A DNA stretch of 20,801 bases, taken from NCBI GenBank assembly GCA_008931825.1, contig QXVZ01018528.1:1-20801 (forward strand). Direction: 5' to 3'. The DNA is from Phallusia fumigata (Eukaryota > Chordata > Ascidiacea > Phlebobranchia > Ascidiidae). The position numbers were made by a program, and so were the translations under genes. The notes under the pieces are model-generated. The model did no database searches. It was not told the DNA's origin and saw only the letters and a list, made by a program, of their open reading frames with translations. Of this stretch, positions 18,801-20,801 are shown piece by piece (position 1 is the stretch's first letter; every line of letters begins with the position of its first letter).

Positions 18801-20657
18801 TTGATGCATTTCCTATTTCTACAGGCAGTTGATCTACAATTACCCTGAGCAGCTATTTGCTGATGCTGGTGTAATGGCCATTGAACATGCCGACTTCGAA
18901 GGGGTCGAAAGACTTGCTCTTGTACTTGGAGGAGAAATTTGTTCTACATTCGACAGACCTGACCTTGTAACACTTGGACATTGTGACCTTATTGAAGAGG
19001 TCATGATTGGAGAGGACAAGCTACTAAAGTTTTCAGGTTAATTTAAAGTTTTTTATGGAATGAGTATTAGATTTATGCTGGTTTGTTTCCTACAAAAAAC
19101 GTGATGTCATTGCTAAAAATTGGTAAAGTGGATTAAGTGTCAACATTGTTCTTTGGTATCCTAAATGTATGTACTTGGAAAATCTGGAAACTTAATCTTT
19201 GTTTTAAAGTTGTTAAAGTTCTATTTTTTTCATATTTTTATTTCATTGAGCGCCTTATTTTGAAACTCCATTTTTAGTTTGGATTAAGCAACTGATTTTC
19301 AATGTCTGCGGAAATGCTAAATTGCTTAACTATGCTTAAAATTTGTACAATAAATAAACATTGTTTAGTCATCTATTGATATGTTGTTTAATGATAGCAA
19401 TAGCGTGTTATCTAATCATACCAATGTTTGTTTGACAGCTAAACCAAACACTCTTTTATTTTAACCAGGTGTGGCCAGAGCAGAGGCCTGCACAATTATT
19501 CTCCGCGGTGCAACCAAACAAATTCTTGATGAAGCGGAGCGCTCCCTGCATGATGCACTTTGTGTTCTCCAGCGAACAGTTGCTGAGACACGAACTGTGC
19601 AGGGAGGAGGATGCTGTGAAGCCCTCATGGCAAATGCTGTCCACATTAATGCAATGAAAACCCCCGGCAAAGAATCTGTAGCTATGGAATCTTTTGGAAA
19701 GGCACTTTTGCAGGTAATATCTCGTATGTTGTTTAGATAAATTTAATTTGGTAAATTTTAGTCAAAAGTTCTAAACAGAATTTTTTTTTAAGTTTATGTC
19801 CCTACCATACAGTGTACACTTAAGATTTTTCAAAAAAGTTGTTTATTAGTTAAAGCTTATTAGTCTTAATTATTCATTACATATATTTGACATTGGCTGC
19901 CTCACTAAAACCATTTTTTGTTCAGATTCCAGTAACGATTGCTGACAATGCTGGCTTCGACAGTGCTGAGCTTGTGTCACAATTAAGAGCAGCCCATGCT
20001 GAAGGAAAAAGCTCATTTGGGCTAGGTAAGACTTTAAAATCCTCAGCCACTTTTGCTACCATCCATCCATAGTGTCCTGTTCTTAATTCTGAGATTAACT
20101 GCTTGGCCCAGATAGTGGATAAAAGCAACATGATTTTTAGGGCAACTGTTTCAGCTAAGTTATACCATCATTAGTGATCCAATGATGCTAGCTCAGAAAT
20201 GGGCTTTTTTTATTTAAACTGGCATGAGGTATTGCTAAAACATTTGAATAACAAAGCATGTGTCTCAGATTTGTCTTAAGTGTGTGTAAACTAATTTTAC
20301 CAAGCTTCAGTTGTTTTTCATCTAAATCCTGTTGCATACAATATATTTAAAAACTGTGTACCCATGCTGTTTGTGGTCCCTCTTGCCATTAGGGATCTGT
20401 ATTAATTTAATCAGACCTTGCATACATTTACTTGTCAGCCACTGTGTAATTCAATTCAGCTTCAATTTGAGGTTTATTACATTTCTTTATTTGGGTTTCT
20501 ATTGATTTTTGCCAGATATGGAGGAGGGAGAAATAGCTTGCATGAAAAGTCTCGGTATCACTGAGTCGTACCAGGTTAAACGACAGGTGCTATTAAGTGC
20601 CGCTGAAGCTGCTGAAATGATCTTAAGAGTTGACAACATCATCAGATCCGCACCAAG
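15810..20657 (+). CDS. CCT2: T-complex protein 1 subunit beta (chaperonin CCT2), 12 exons, last codons beyond window
   Basis: This is a subunit of the cytosolic double-ring chaperonin TRiC/CCT, which folds actin, tubulin and WD proteins using ATP. Exons are 15810-15812 (coding part), 15886-15954, 16182-16371, 16833-16909, 17249-17361, 17486-17639, 18132-18281, 18342-18469, 18825-19036, 19469-19713, 19926-20025 and 20516-20657. Counted from the ATG at 15886 the protein has 526 complete codons; vertebrate CCT2 has 535, so roughly ten residues lie in a last exon beyond the window. Motifs are [10 protein letters not shown] (40-49) and NDGATIL (66-72), nucleotide-binding GDGTT (97-101), GGGCCE (410-415) and ADNAG (452-456). 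Residues up to about 145 and from about 405 form the ATP-binding equatorial domain, with the apical substrate-binding part near 215-370 (by homology). Sequence match to vertebrate CCT2 is high throughout, and all phases agree. Intron 6 starts with GC, and residues 50-61 include an insertion of about four residues. Confidence 0.97.
15813..15885 (+). other. CCT2: CCT2 intron 1 (73 nt), flanked by ATG on both sides
   Basis: The sequence reads aaaATG|gtaagt...cacag|ATGTCG. The upstream exon ends exactly with an ATG, and the next exon begins with another ATG in the same frame. Translation could start at either, giving MMSLNP or MSLNP. If intron 1 were retained, the upstream ATG would stop after four codons, leaving the downstream ATG usable. 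Confidence 0.75.
16026..16060 (-). repeat. Retroposon-like tail in CCT2 intron 2
   Basis: On the minus strand this reads GGGAAATAAACTAAACTAAGAAATAAACTAAATC, an internally repeated AAATAAACTAA string like the one at 10390-10352. It suggests the 3' end of an antisense insertion; the body would lie to the right (16061 to about 16130) but is not delimited. Confidence 0.28.
17640..18131 (+). other. CCT2: CCT2 intron 6, GC-AG type (492 nt)
   Basis: The upstream exon ends GAAGCTATCCAG and the downstream exon starts ATCATCAAAAAG, giving EAIQIIKKLGG, which matches the family here (vertebrates have EAIH followed by I/V-IKKLGG). The intron therefore begins GCATGT after CAG. No GT nearby gives the right phase. 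GC donors after CAG are the commonest non-canonical U2-type site. Confidence 0.85.
17942..17962. other. Short perfect hairpin in CCT2 intron 6
   Basis: GTCCCCTT (17942-17949) pairs perfectly with AAGGGGAC (17955-17962) around a 5-nt loop (cctga). It is GC-rich against an AT-rich intron. It may be the edge of a small mobile element or an RNA structure near the unusual splice donor; no function is assigned. Confidence 0.35.
18282..18341 (+). other. CCT2: CCT2 intron 7, very short (60 nt) without pyrimidine tract
   Basis: The intron runs gtaaat...gattag. Removing it joins KIK to IFGSRVRVD, as in other CCT2 proteins. Its length is a multiple of three and it is open in the exon frame until its very last codon, TAG, which is also the acceptor. 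Retention would therefore truncate the protein at that point. Confidence 0.85.
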
Positions 20658-20801
20658 GTACTGCATTTGTTGCAATAACTTTTCTGAAAGTTGTGTGTCT
20701 AGAACATTTTTTAAACCCTTGTTGGTGGTACACTCTGCTTACCAATCGCAGCCTATCAGATTATTGTGTAAAATGATGTGGACACCAAACTCATTTTGTT
20801 A

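Overview
The window looks like nuclear DNA from an invertebrate deuterostome, most likely an ascidian tunicate of the Ciona type. The reasons are AT-rich sequence, small genes split by many short GT-AG introns (some only 60-75 nt), a chaperonin gene very close to vertebrate CCT2, and signs of very high heterozygosity. The species call is inference. There are no operons, phage, CRISPR arrays or bacterial signals.

Three multi-exon genes can be assembled by following splice sites and reading phase. (1) 273-2227, minus strand: the 5' half of an unrecognised membrane protein. It has a short start exon, a very acidic Gly/Asp/Glu-rich exon, a small linker exon and an exon with a basic patch followed by a strongly hydrophobic helix; all introns are phase 1. 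The gene runs off the left edge. (2) 7187-13238, minus strand: the 3' part of a DH-PH protein (Rho-type GTPase exchange factor). A divergent DH domain (three exons plus most of a fourth) is followed by a clear phosphoinositide-type PH domain and a stop codon. Its 5' exons are not resolved. (3) 15810-20657, plus strand: the chaperonin subunit CCT2 (TCP-1 beta), twelve exons, missing only its last few codons beyond the right edge. Genes 2 and 3 point away from each other.

The rest is about 4.9 kb of mostly featureless sequence between genes 1 and 2, with one striking hairpin near 5.7 kb and a doubtful plus-strand two-exon reading near 2.4 kb, and about 2.6 kb between genes 2 and 3.

The strongest unexpected signal is structural. 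Four stretches occur twice in direct tandem, and in each case the two copies are separated by exactly one 'n' (positions 4947, 8727, 12210, 14509). The copies differ by scattered substitutions and small indels. Where they contain exons, the changes are mainly synonymous. Including both copies would break the reading frame of the DH-PH gene. This fits two alleles of a highly polymorphic diploid written one after the other by the assembler, not real duplications. I found no convincing new biological system.
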